Shown here one piece after another: positions 45,218 to 52,821 of a stretch of DNA of 64,000 nt. A program made the position numbers and the translations under genes. Under the pieces are notes generated by a model. The model was not told where the DNA came from, made no database searches, and was given only the letters and a program-made list of their open reading frames with translations. Every line of letters begins with the position of its first letter. Positions within the stretch are counted from its first letter, which is position 1. Origin of the DNA: Flagellimonas nanhaiensis (lineage in GTDB: Bacteria > Bacteroidota > Bacteroidia > Flavobacteriales > Flavobacteriaceae); the NCBI RefSeq assembly GCF_003382275.1, contig NZ_QTJX01000008.1, positions 25,261-89,260 of the forward strand. Direction: 5' to 3'.

Positions 45218-45722
45218 TATAACTTACTAGATAAAAATTGTTAAAAATTGACTCTATTAAATGGAAAAGTAAAAAATATATTCAAAGAACCAGAAATGAA
45301 TCGATAAAATATAAATTTAACCAACTTCATTTTTGACATCCCATGTCGCAATATGCTATAAAGAAAAGGGCCCAAACTCTTTACCCACCTCAACATGAAC
45401 GTCGAACAATTATCGAAATACATAAAACAATATGATTATTGGAAATTGTTCAAATGGAAAACGCACTTTCGTCCGAAAGTGCGTTTTCAACAACCTAACC
45501 AATAAATAACAAAATTGTCTTGGAACAAAGTTTGTTCATAGCAATTTTATCCTTGACAAAACAAATATACTATTTTGTTTAACATAAACTAAGTATCAAT
45601 AAACAAAATTATGTTAAAACTTTACAAGCACCATCATACCTGTATGTGATGTCAGTTTGTCATACTTGTGCGCTATGGTATTTTTTTTGCCTTGTACCAA
45701 CCAAAAGAAAAAATATTTAAAG
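45218..45722. other. Long intergenic region upstream of htpG with an orphan hairpin
   Basis: About 505 AT-rich bases hold no convincing protein gene. It contains a strong terminator-like hairpin at 45457-45488 with no upstream gene to serve, and a TTGACA-like string near 45552 followed by TACTATTTTG, a candidate htpG promoter. Short frames of 30 and 36 codons near 45343 and 45395 lack support. Confidence 0.5.
45457..45488. terminator. Orphan terminator-like hairpin
   Basis: GAAAACGCACTTTCG and CGAAAGTGCGTTTTC form a perfect 15-bp stem with a two-base loop. Both neighbouring genes begin away from it (fabH leftward, htpG rightward), so an unannotated short transcript probably ends here. Confidence 0.8.
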
Positions 45723-47609
45723 ATGGCTACAGGCAAAATCAATGTTTCCGTAGAGAACATTTTTCCTTTGATCAAAAAATTTCTTTATAGCGACCATGAA
45801 ATTTTTCTTAGGGAATTAATTTCCAACGCAACTGATGCAACTTTGAAACTAAAGCACCTAACTTCAATTGGTGAGGCCAAAGTTGAATATGGAAACCCCA
45901 TTATTGAGGTCAAAGTGGATAAGGACAAAAAGCTTATCCACATTACTGACCAGGGTATTGGAATGACAGAGGATGAGATAAAAAAGTACATTAATGAAGT
46001 TGCTTTCTCAGGAGCTGAAGAATTTTTGGACAAATACAAAGATGCCGAAAAGGATGCAGGCATTATCGGACATTTTGGACTTGGGTTTTATTCGGCCTTT
46101 ATGGTCGCGGACAAGGTGGAGATTATATCCAAAAGCTTTAAAGATGAACCTGCTGTTCATTGGACTTGTGACGGGTCACCAGAATTTACCCTCAAGGAGG
46201 CAAAGAAATCCGATCGAGGAACAGAAATCATTCTGCACATAGCTGAAGATTCCACAGAATTCCTGGAAGATTCCAAAATCCGTGAATTGTTGACCAAGTA
46301 CAACAAGTTCATGCCCATCCCCATAAAATTTGGGACAAAAACGGAGACCCTTCCAAAACCGGAGGATGCCAAAGAAGACGATCCTGCGCCAACTCAAGAG
46401 GTTGATGACATTATCAACAATCCCAATCCGGCATGGACCAAACAACCTTCAGATCTAAAGGATGAGGACTATAAGACATTTTATAGGGAGTTGTACCCAA
46501 TGCAATTTGAGGAACCCTTGTTCAACATCCACTTAAATGTGGATTATCCGTTCAACCTTACAGGGATTCTCTATTTTCCAAAATTGACCAACGACCTGAA
46601 TATTCAAAAGGACAGAATCCAACTATACCAAAACCAAGTGTTTGTTACGGATAATGTTGAGGGAATTGTTCCTGAGTTTTTGACCATGCTTCGCGGTGTC
46701 ATTGATTCTCCAGACATTCCTTTGAATGTTTCCAGGTCTTATTTGCAAGCAGATGGAGCGGTGAAGAAGATCTCCTCCTACATTACAAGAAAGGTAGCGG
46801 ATAAACTGAATTCCCTTTTTAAGAACAACCGTGAGGATTTTGAGCAAAAATGGAATGACATTAAGGTAGTTATTGAGTACGGTATGCTCTCAGAAGATAA
46901 ATTCTTTGAAAAAGCCGAAAAATTTGCGCTCTACCCAACCGTAGATGGCAAATTCTACACCTTTGAGGAATTGGAATCCAAAATCAAGGATAGTCAAACG
47001 GATAAAGATGACAAACTAGTTGTGCTTTATGCTTCTGACAAAGAGGCGCAGCACAGCTACATTGAGGCTGCTCAATCCAAAGGATACGAAGTATTGTTGA
47101 TGGATTCTCCCATTGTTTCCCATTTGATGCAAAAACTGGAGAGTTCCAAGGAAAACCTATCCTTTGCCCGGGTAGATGCGGACCATGTTGACAACCTTAT
47201 CAAAAAAGAAGACACGGCCATTTCCAAACTTTCTGACGAAGAAAAGGAAAAACTAAAAGGTGAAATTGAAGGAGTAATCACAGAGAAAGGATACACGGTA
47301 CAAATGGAGGCCATGGATAGTTCCGCTTCTCCATTTATAATTACTGAACCTGAGTTCATGCGCCGGATGAAAGAAATGCAGCAGACCGGTGGGGGAGGAA
47401 TGTTTGGAATGGGCAACATGCCAGAAATGTACAATCTCATTGTAAACACCAATCACGAGTTGGTCGGTGAAATCCTTAATACAAAAACTGCCAAAAAAAG
47501 GGAACGATTGATTAATCAATCCCTTGACCTTGCGCGATTGTCAAAAGGATTATTGAAAGGTGAAGAGCTCACTAAATTCATCTCTAGAAGTTACGAGATG
47601 ATCAAATAA
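45723..47609 (+). CDS. htpG: Molecular chaperone HtpG (Hsp90)
   Basis: The chaperone of about 628 residues has an N-terminal GHKL ATPase (FLRELISNATDATLKL, ITDQGIGMTEDE, GHFGLGFYSAF), a middle domain (RGVIDSPDIPLNVSRSYLQ) and a dimerisation domain. I start at the ATG at 45723 (MATGKINVSVENIFPL). An in-frame start at 45657 would add 22 residues that do not belong to Hsp90. The region upstream has no sigma-32-type heat-shock sequence that I can name. Confidence 0.96.
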   Translation: MATGKINVSVENIFPLIKKFLYSDHEIFLRELISNATDATLKLKHLTSIGEAKVEYGNPIIEVKVDKDKKLIHITDQGIGMTEDEIKKYINEVAFSGAEEFLDKYKDAEKDAGIIGHFGLGFYSAFMVADKVEIISKSFKDEPAVHWTCDGSPEFTLKEAKKSDRGTEIILHIAEDSTEFLEDSKIRELLTKYNKFMPIPIKFGTKTETLPKPEDAKEDDPAPTQEVDDIINNPNPAWTKQPSDLKDEDYKTFYRELYPMQFEEPLFNIHLNVDYPFNLTGILYFPKLTNDLNIQKDRIQLYQNQVFVTDNVEGIVPEFLTMLRGVIDSPDIPLNVSRSYLQADGAVKKISSYITRKVADKLNSLFKNNREDFEQKWNDIKVVIEYGMLSEDKFFEKAEKFALYPTVDGKFYTFEELESKIKDSQTDKDDKLVVLYASDKEAQHSYIEAAQSKGYEVLLMDSPIVSHLMQKLESSKENLSFARVDADHVDNLIKKEDTAISKLSDEEKEKLKGEIEGVITEKGYTVQMEAMDSSASPFIITEPEFMRRMKEMQQTGGGGMFGMGNMPEMYNLIVNTNHELVGEILNTKTAKKRERLINQSLDLARLSKGLLKGEELTKFISRSYEMIK

Positions 47610-47630
47610 ATCAAACTTATTAGATTGAAT

Positions 47631-47661
47631 AAAAAGGCAGACCAAAAAAGTCTGCCTTTTT
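47631..47661. terminator. Bidirectional terminator after htpG
   Basis: AAAAAGGCAGAC and GTCTGCCTTTTT form a 12-bp stem around a CAAAAAA loop. It lies between the convergent htpG and the candidate anti-sigma gene. Confidence 0.93.
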
Positions 47662-47664
47662 TTA

Positions 47665-48072
47665 TTAAGCCGAAGTAAATCTACGATCAAAAAGTCTTTT
47701 TAGTGCAGTGGTCTGTATCAATATCATTACAGCAATGACCAATACCGTATACACCGTTTTATTGGAAAACTTGACAACTGGGAGGCTTTCCGAGAACCAT
47801 GAATCCATAAGAGAAACCAGCTTAGCATATCTCGGTTCGCTTATGGATGCCAAATCGCCGCCGAAAATTCCCCAAGAAGCAAGAATTACTAAAACAATCA
47901 CTATAGTGACAATAGCCCATTTAGGCATAATTGGCCTATAACTTAGAGCAGCTACCCTTTCCTCTTCGATTCTTTTGATGACCGAATGGGTGAAATCGTG
48001 TGGTGGTTGCTCCAAAGGAGCATCCTGAAGTATTTCATCCATCAATTTTTCTAAATGTTCGTTATCCTTCAT
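47665..48072 (-). CDS. Two-helix membrane protein, candidate anti-sigma factor
   Basis: The 135-residue protein has a soluble N-terminal part (about 1-48; PPHDFTHSVIKRI), one transmembrane helix (about 51-68) and a second near 105-123. It overlaps the upstream ECF sigma gene by 11 bases, the usual arrangement of a sigma/anti-sigma pair. A classical zinc HxxxCxxC anti-sigma motif is not present, so an anti-sigma role is an inference from operon structure and topology. Confidence 0.75.
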   Translation of the reverse strand: MKDNEHLEKLMDEILQDAPLEQPPHDFTHSVIKRIEEERVAALSYRPIMPKWAIVTIVIVLVILASWGIFGGDLASISEPRYAKLVSLMDSWFSESLPVVKFSNKTVYTVLVIAVMILIQTTALKRLFDRRFTSA

Positions 48073-48643
48073 AACTACTGATTGTTTCAGGTTCCATTTC
48101 TTTTCTTAAAATAACGGCCAGCCTTGTCCTTGCTCTAAATAATCGAACCTTGGCTGTGTTCACTGTAAGTCCAAGGATTTTGGCCAATTCTTTAAGGTCT
48201 CTCTCCTCCAAATAAAAGAGGGTCAATATAGCTGCATCCGAGGAAGACAGTTTCTCGATACAATTCTTTACCATCAACGACCTTTCCTTGAGTTCCATTT
48301 CCTTTAGAGCGTTGCCCATTTCAGCTACTGCTTGCCCATTGACTTCTTCAATAGGGATATTCCCTTGTTCCTTTTGGTATTTTTTTATTCTATCCAGACA
48401 TGTATTGTACGTTATGCGATAAATCCAAGTGGAGAGCCTAGAATCTCCTTTGAATTTTTTCAGGGAACGGTACACTTTGATAAAGGAATCTTGCGATACC
48501 TCCTCTGCCTCCTCCCTATTTTTCATCATACGTTGTGCAATGGTAAACACCATAACCTTATACATATCCACCAATTTGGCAAATTCCTTGGAATCACCAT
48601 TTACAATAGCGGCAATATCAAGTTGGTCGGCTGCTTGTTCCAT
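48062..48643 (-). CDS. ECF-family RNA polymerase sigma factor
   Basis: The 193-residue sigma factor has region 2 (EEAEEVSQDSFIKVYRSL, FKGDSRLSTWIYRITYNTCLDRIK) and region 4 (LFYLEERDLKELAKILGLTVNTAKVRLFRARTRL). Region 2.4 and the WIYRI motif are textbook ECF. Divergent boxes upstream match TGTAACC-N16-CGTC, implying autoregulation and control of the DUF6249 gene. The downstream membrane protein probably restrains it. The promoter leaves a leader of only about four bases. Confidence 0.92.
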   Translation of the reverse strand: MEQAADQLDIAAIVNGDSKEFAKLVDMYKVMVFTIAQRMMKNREEAEEVSQDSFIKVYRSLKKFKGDSRLSTWIYRITYNTCLDRIKKYQKEQGNIPIEEVNGQAVAEMGNALKEMELKERSLMVKNCIEKLSSSDAAILTLFYLEERDLKELAKILGLTVNTAKVRLFRARTRLAVILRKEMEPETISSYEG

Positions 48644-48650
48644 TATATCA

Positions 48651-48680
48651 TATGACGATAGAAAACAGATAGAGGTTACA
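48651..48680 (-). promoter_or_regulatory. Candidate ECF promoter of the sigma-factor gene
   Basis: On the minus strand TGTAACC (48680-48674), a 16-base spacer, and CGTCATA (48657-48651), eight bases before the ATG at 48643. It mirrors the divergent promoter at 48707-48736 in sequence and spacing. Confidence 0.75.
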
Positions 48681-48706
48681 TTAAAATAAAAAAAATTGAC
48701 TTAAGC

Positions 48707-48736
48707 TGTAACCTGTTTCAAAAATGTGTCGTCCTA
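48707..48736 (+). promoter_or_regulatory. Candidate ECF promoter of the DUF6249 gene
   Basis: TGTAACC (48707-48713), a 16-base spacer and CGTCCTA (48730-48736). The gene starts 43 bases further on. Same spacing and -35 box as the divergent sigma promoter. Confidence 0.75.
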
Positions 48737-48779
48737 CCCTTGAAACTGAGTTTATAAATCAATTAAAAAACAATCAAAA

Positions 48780-49127
48780 ATGGCAGAAGCAATTATAATT
48801 CCGGTAAGTTTTTTCCTTGCAATCTTTGCAATAACCTACCTCTATTTCAGTACTCGAAACAAAGAACGTTTGGCTCTTATAGAAAAAGGGGCGGACGCCA
48901 ATATCTTTTTTAGGGCCAAAGGAGAATTTGATATTCCCAGATGGAAAATAGTCCTTATCAATTTTGCGGTGCTTTTAATAAGCATTGGAGCGGCCATTTT
49001 CTTAGCTTCCATACTAGAGAGTTATCTCAATGTAGATGAGGAAGTGGCCTATCCCGGTACAATTTTCCTACTTTCAGGAATCGGCCTTTTGGTAGGTTTC
49101 AATATGACCAAACGGTTGGAAAAATAA
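48780..49127 (+). CDS. DUF6249-family small membrane protein
   Basis: The 115-residue protein has about three transmembrane helices (5-22, 58-78, 92-108) and a cytosolic loop with basic residues (RNKERLALIEKG). It resembles the DUF6249 family common in flavobacteria. It is divergent from the ECF sigma gene and carries the same promoter boxes, so it is probably a member of that regulon. Its biochemical role is not known; envelope stress is a guess from context. Confidence 0.82.
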   Translation: MAEAIIIPVSFFLAIFAITYLYFSTRNKERLALIEKGADANIFFRAKGEFDIPRWKIVLINFAVLLISIGAAIFLASILESYLNVDEEVAYPGTIFLLSGIGLLVGFNMTKRLEK

Positions 49128-49149
49128 GTTCTCCCACCAAAACATTTAA

Positions 49150-49180
49150 AAAACCATCGTTCAACGCGATGGTTTTTTTT
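49150..49180 (+). terminator. Terminator of the DUF6249 gene
   Basis: AAAACCATCG and CGATGGTTTT form a 10-bp stem followed by a T run. It lies 22 bases after the stop codon. Confidence 0.9.
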
Positions 49181-49191
49181 ATCTTGAACCT

Positions 49192-49824
49192 ATGGAAGTG
49201 ATAGCCACCAATATTGCCGTTCCCAAGAAGATAATCTGGAACGATAAGGAAGTTACTACGGGCATATTCAAACAACCGGTTCAAAATCCCATTACACTTG
49301 AAAGTGAAGCTGTTGCGGGTGATATTATTGCAGATAGAAAGGTACACGGGGGAATTTTTAAGGCCTGCTATCTTTTTTCTTCGGACCATTATCCCTATTG
49401 GAAACAAAAATATCCCCATTTGGATTGGGATTGGGGAATGTTTGGGGAAAACCTCACTGTCAACGGACTTGATGAATCAAAAATTAGAATAGGCAACGTT
49501 TACAGATTGGGCAGTGCTTTGGTGCAAGTAACCCAACCCAGGGAACCCTGTTATAAGCTAGGCGTAAAATTTGGAACACAGGATATTCTAAGAGAATTTA
49601 TAGATCATGGGTTTCCCGGCACCTACGTAAAGATTTTGGAACAGGGAGAAGTAAAAGTTGGCGATAGGCTTCAACTGGTTGAGGAATCCAAAAATCCATT
49701 GACCATACAACAATTTTACCAACTGTTATACTCCAAAACCAAGGATACTTCCATTGTAAAACTTGCCGTGGAAAATGAAGCATTGCCCCTTTATAAAAGA
49801 GAGCGCTTGAAAAGATACCAATAA
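49192..49824 (+). CDS. MOSC-domain protein
   Basis: The 210-residue protein has the MOSC core (DRKVHGGIFKACYLF, FGENLTVNGLDESKIRIGNVYRLG, VQVTQPREPCYKL with the conserved Cys). MOSC proteins bind molybdenum cofactor sulfur, like YiiM. The conserved cysteine in EPCYKLG is the presumed catalytic or sulfur-carrying residue. No molybdoenzyme genes are nearby. It has the usual length for stand-alone MOSC proteins. Confidence 0.92.
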   Translation: MEVIATNIAVPKKIIWNDKEVTTGIFKQPVQNPITLESEAVAGDIIADRKVHGGIFKACYLFSSDHYPYWKQKYPHLDWDWGMFGENLTVNGLDESKIRIGNVYRLGSALVQVTQPREPCYKLGVKFGTQDILREFIDHGFPGTYVKILEQGEVKVGDRLQLVEESKNPLTIQQFYQLLYSKTKDTSIVKLAVENEALPLYKRERLKRYQ

Positions 49825-49829
49825 AGAAA

Positions 49830-49848
49830 GGCCCATTATAAATGGGCC
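49830..49848 (-). terminator. Hairpin between MOSC and the secreted small protein
   Basis: GGCCCATT and AATGGGCC form an 8-bp stem with an ATA loop. On the minus strand it is followed by TTTCTTTAT, so it better serves the leftward gene. Confidence 0.7.
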
Positions 49849-49875
49849 CCTTGCACTGAAAATTAACTAAACAAA

Positions 49876-50226
49876 CTATTTTACCAATACAGTTTCTCTG
49901 TAAGTACCTGTTTCGTCAGCTACTACTACTGTATACTTATCTTCAAAAGCTTTCTCAAAGTTAAAGGCCTTCTCAACAACCACTTCACCTTTAATGGCTT
50001 CTTTGTAGACTACTCTACCTTCACTGTCATATACCTTTACTATAATTGTCTCTTGATCAAGGTTCAACATATTTATGAAGAGTTTATCTCCTTTCTTCAC
50101 AAAAACCGGGTCCATTTCAACATTGATCAATTTTCTTTCTACCTCGCTCTTGGCAGGTCCATTTGCAAATCCCATTGAAACTGTCAACAAGAATGCTGCT
50201 ACTGTAACGTGATTTAAAACTTTCAT
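49876..50226 (-). CDS. Small secreted protein of unknown function
   Basis: The 116-residue protein has a signal peptide (about 1-22, ending GFANG) and a beta-rich mature part (FVKKGDKLFINMLN, VKVYDSEGRVVYKE, KYTVVVADETGTYRETVLVK). The end resembles the Ig-like beta sandwich of type A T9SS sorting domains in the YTVKV pattern, but there is no conserved lysine-rich CTD tail that I can certify. Secretion to the periplasm is likely; surface export is only possible. Confidence 0.72.
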   Translation of the reverse strand: MKVLNHVTVAAFLLTVSMGFANGPAKSEVERKLINVEMDPVFVKKGDKLFINMLNLDQETIIVKVYDSEGRVVYKEAIKGEVVVEKAFNFEKAFEDKYTVVVADETGTYRETVLVK

Positions 50227-50402
50227 AACTATCGTTTTTTAAGATTACAGTACAAAAGTATTGCGGAGGAGTTGCCAAAAACACCACCATTTTTTCAAAT
50301 ATCTATGCAATTTTAACCAAGTGCCTATGTTAATGAAACATTAAGGTTAAAATAGCATATATTTTAGTTAATTTTGCATATATGGTACACTGGCACCCGT
50401 GC

Positions 50403-50410
50403 TAACTTTG
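50403..50410 (+). promoter_or_regulatory. Candidate -7 box for the AraC-type regulator
   Basis: TAACTTTG matches TAnnTTTG and lies 25 bases before the ATG at 50435. A second match, TAATTTTG, is at 50369-50376. The -33 partners are not clear. Confidence 0.45.
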
Positions 50411-50434
50411 TACTACCAAGTTAAAATTGCATCA

Positions 50435-51304
50435 ATGATTCAAAAACCTGCTTTTGAAGCAATAGCTCCCAGTTTTGGTCACTCATTTACTTATCAAAAA
50501 TTCAATGAGAACAATGAGAACAAAAACAATGGCTGGCATTACCATCCAGAGTTGGAACTGGTCTATATTAATGGTGGGTCTGGTAAAAGACAGATAGGCA
50601 GCCATGTATCCTACTTTAGGAACGGAGATCTTATTCTTATCGGCTCCAACCTCCCCCATTGTGGTTTTACGGATAAACTGACAGGGAACAAAAGTGAGAC
50701 TTTGGTTCAAATGAAGGCCGATTTTTTAGGAAGTGATTTTTTCAATATTCCGGAAATGAAAAACATCCAGAAGCTTTTTGAAGTAGCCAAGGGTGGAATT
50801 GCCTTTTCTGGAAAGACCAAGAGAAAAGTAGGTGAAAAAATGGAAATTCTGGAATATCAAACAGATTTTCAGCGATTGCTTTCCATTTTGAACATTTTGA
50901 ACCTATTGGCCACCTCAGATGAAATAAAAGTATTGAATGGCGAAGGGTTTTCCATGGAAACCGAGGTAAAGGACAATGATCGTATCAATATTGTCTTCAA
51001 CCACGTAAAGACCAATTTTAAGGAAGATATCAGCTTAGATCAAATAGCTGATATGGTAAGTATGACCGTTCCTTCGTTTTGTAGGTATTTCAAAAAAATA
51101 ACCAACAAGACGTTTACCCAATTCGTGAATGAATATAGATTAGTGCATGCATCCAAATTGTTGGCAGAACAGCCCATCAGCATTACCCAAGTGTGCTATG
51201 ATAGTGGTTTCAACAACTTTTCCCACTTCAATAAGTCTTTCAAAGCATTCACGGGCCAAAATCCATCAGAATACCGAAATCAATTAAAGACTGTCCTGAA
51301 ATAG
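50435..51304 (+). CDS. AraC-family transcriptional regulator with cupin N-terminal domain
   Basis: The protein of about 289 residues has a cupin sensor domain (HYHPELELVYINGGSGKR, about 30-50; LPHCGF) and two C-terminal helix-turn-helices (ISLDQIADMVSMTVPSFCRYF, ITQVCYDSGFNNFSHFNKSFKAFTG). I start at the ATG at 50435; a GTG at 50399 would add 12 residues. It is followed three bases later by an AlkB-like gene and is likely to respond to a small organic ligand. Confidence 0.92.
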   Translation: MIQKPAFEAIAPSFGHSFTYQKFNENNENKNNGWHYHPELELVYINGGSGKRQIGSHVSYFRNGDLILIGSNLPHCGFTDKLTGNKSETLVQMKADFLGSDFFNIPEMKNIQKLFEVAKGGIAFSGKTKRKVGEKMEILEYQTDFQRLLSILNILNLLATSDEIKVLNGEGFSMETEVKDNDRINIVFNHVKTNFKEDISLDQIADMVSMTVPSFCRYFKKITNKTFTQFVNEYRLVHASKLLAEQPISITQVCYDSGFNNFSHFNKSFKAFTGQNPSEYRNQLKTVLK

Positions 51305-51306
51305 AT

Positions 51307-51903
51307 ATGGGGCTCTTTTCTGAAAAATTGACTCTCGATCTACCTGATAGTGACATTGTTTACTATCCAAATTTCTTTTCCGCGGAACAAGCGGATGATT
51401 ATTTCAGTACGCTAAAAAGAAACGTTCCATGGCAACAGGATGAAATCACCCTTTTTGGAAAGACTTATCCCCAGCCCCGTTTAACCGCACTTTATGGAAA
51501 TAATGGAAAAAGTTACTCCTATTCCAACATTACCATGCACCCTCTCGAGTTTACCGATGAATTACAGCAAATAAAATCAGCCGTAGAAAATGAGGCCAGC
51601 GTAAAATTTACTTCCTGTTTGCTGAACCTCTACAGATCTGGAAAAGATAGCAACGGATGGCACTCGGATGATGAGAAAGAGTTAGGGCAAAACCCTATAA
51701 TTGCATCGGTTAGTTTTGGAGCTGAACGTTTCTTTCATTTAAGAAACAAAACAAATAAGGAACAAAAGCACAAGATACTTCTGGAACACGGAAGCCTATT
51801 ATTGATGCAGGGAGAGACCCAACATTTTTGGCAGCATCAGATAGCAAAGACCGCAAAAAATATTGGAGAAAGAATCAACCTTACCTTCCGTATAATCAAA
51901 TAG
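51307..51903 (+). CDS. AlkB-like 2-oxoglutarate/Fe(II) dioxygenase
   Basis: The 198-residue protein has the iron ligands HSD (H119, D121) and H177 and the 2-oxoglutarate-binding RINLTFR (R189 to R195). AlkB proteins repair N-alkylated bases by oxidative demethylation. The length and Alkbh2/3-like PRLTALYG loop fit the DNA-repair clade. It follows the AraC gene on the same strand with a two-base gap, so alkylation-linked regulation is possible. Confidence 0.93.
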   Translation: MGLFSEKLTLDLPDSDIVYYPNFFSAEQADDYFSTLKRNVPWQQDEITLFGKTYPQPRLTALYGNNGKSYSYSNITMHPLEFTDELQQIKSAVENEASVKFTSCLLNLYRSGKDSNGWHSDDEKELGQNPIIASVSFGAERFFHLRNKTNKEQKHKILLEHGSLLLMQGETQHFWQHQIAKTAKNIGERINLTFRIIK

Positions 51904-51905
51904 GT

Positions 51906-52673
51906 CTAAGCGAATAGGTCGTTCAATACTTTTGCGAGTCGGAGACCACCTTTTTGCAGTTGTGAAAACAACATCTCATTGTACTTATAAGCATATTGAT
52001 ATCCCAGCTTATCACCCACTTTCGCGGAATCGTACAACTCGCCACAAAGTACATGGGATTCATTCACCCAATCGTAAATGGTACCCTCTTGAATTTTCTT
52101 TCTTTCCCTTCGGGAAACTTGATCCAACTCCGTACCCAGCTCCGTGTAGGTCATACCATAGGACTCAATCAGGTTTTTGTCCCAAACCCTATGTAAATTG
52201 CTTCCTTCGCCAAACCACTGAACCTGGATATCATTTCCTCCTTTGTCCTCCGCCCTACTTGCATGCATAGGTTGATGAAGGTCCCCAATAAGATGAATCA
52301 ACATTTTAAGGTAAAAAACACGGTCTTCCCTGTTATTGTTCTTATTGCCCACCATATCAATACAGCTTTCAATGGCCGTAATAATATCGCCATATTCGCT
52401 TTTTTCAGAGTCCTCATAACGCGTCCCCAAGGGATAGTTTACATAATGCCAGGCTGAAAATTTAGAGTAAGCGCGGTCCGCTTTTATTTCATCTGCATAA
52501 GTGGAAACAAAGGCCAAGCTATGCCCGTCCAACAAATCGTTCAATGCTCTTTTTGCTTTTCCGGTGAGATGGTTTTGGGCAATATGACCAGTGACACGAT
52601 GACCTGTTTGCCCCCAATAATTACCAAAAGAAAGCATAGGGAGCAACATGAGCAGAAGAGCTGTTTTTTTCAT
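51906..52673 (-). CDS. S1/P1-type zinc nuclease
   Basis: The protein of about 255 residues has a signal peptide, after which comes the mature N-terminal WGQTGHRVTG, whose Trp and His are zinc ligands in this family. Further zinc ligands occur in LAFVSTYADEI and HLIGDLHQPMHA. It hydrolyses single-stranded nucleic acid outside the cytoplasm, supplying phosphate or nucleosides. I start at the ATG at 52673; a second ATG lies six codons upstream at 52691. Confidence 0.9.
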   Translation of the reverse strand: MKKTALLLMLLPMLSFGNYWGQTGHRVTGHIAQNHLTGKAKRALNDLLDGHSLAFVSTYADEIKADRAYSKFSAWHYVNYPLGTRYEDSEKSEYGDIITAIESCIDMVGNKNNNREDRVFYLKMLIHLIGDLHQPMHASRAEDKGGNDIQVQWFGEGSNLHRVWDKNLIESYGMTYTELGTELDQVSRRERKKIQEGTIYDWVNESHVLCGELYDSAKVGDKLGYQYAYKYNEMLFSQLQKGGLRLAKVLNDLFA

Positions 52674-52821
52674 GATTGATGATTTCTTCAAATGTAGAAA
52701 TAAAGACCAAATCAGTGAAAAGAGATTTGGAATATTTTTGATGACAACCGGTCATCAAAAAATTTGGGATTTTTTTAACGGAGGTTCACCTTAAATTTGG
52801 GCGACTAATTTAAATGTACCA

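Noticed and set aside
45395..45505. A 36-codon plus-strand frame (and a 30-codon one at 45343) overlapping the orphan hairpin.
   Set aside because: The longer frame contains the perfect hairpin, has no support from a ribosome-binding pattern or neighbour, and its residues are dictated by the palindrome.
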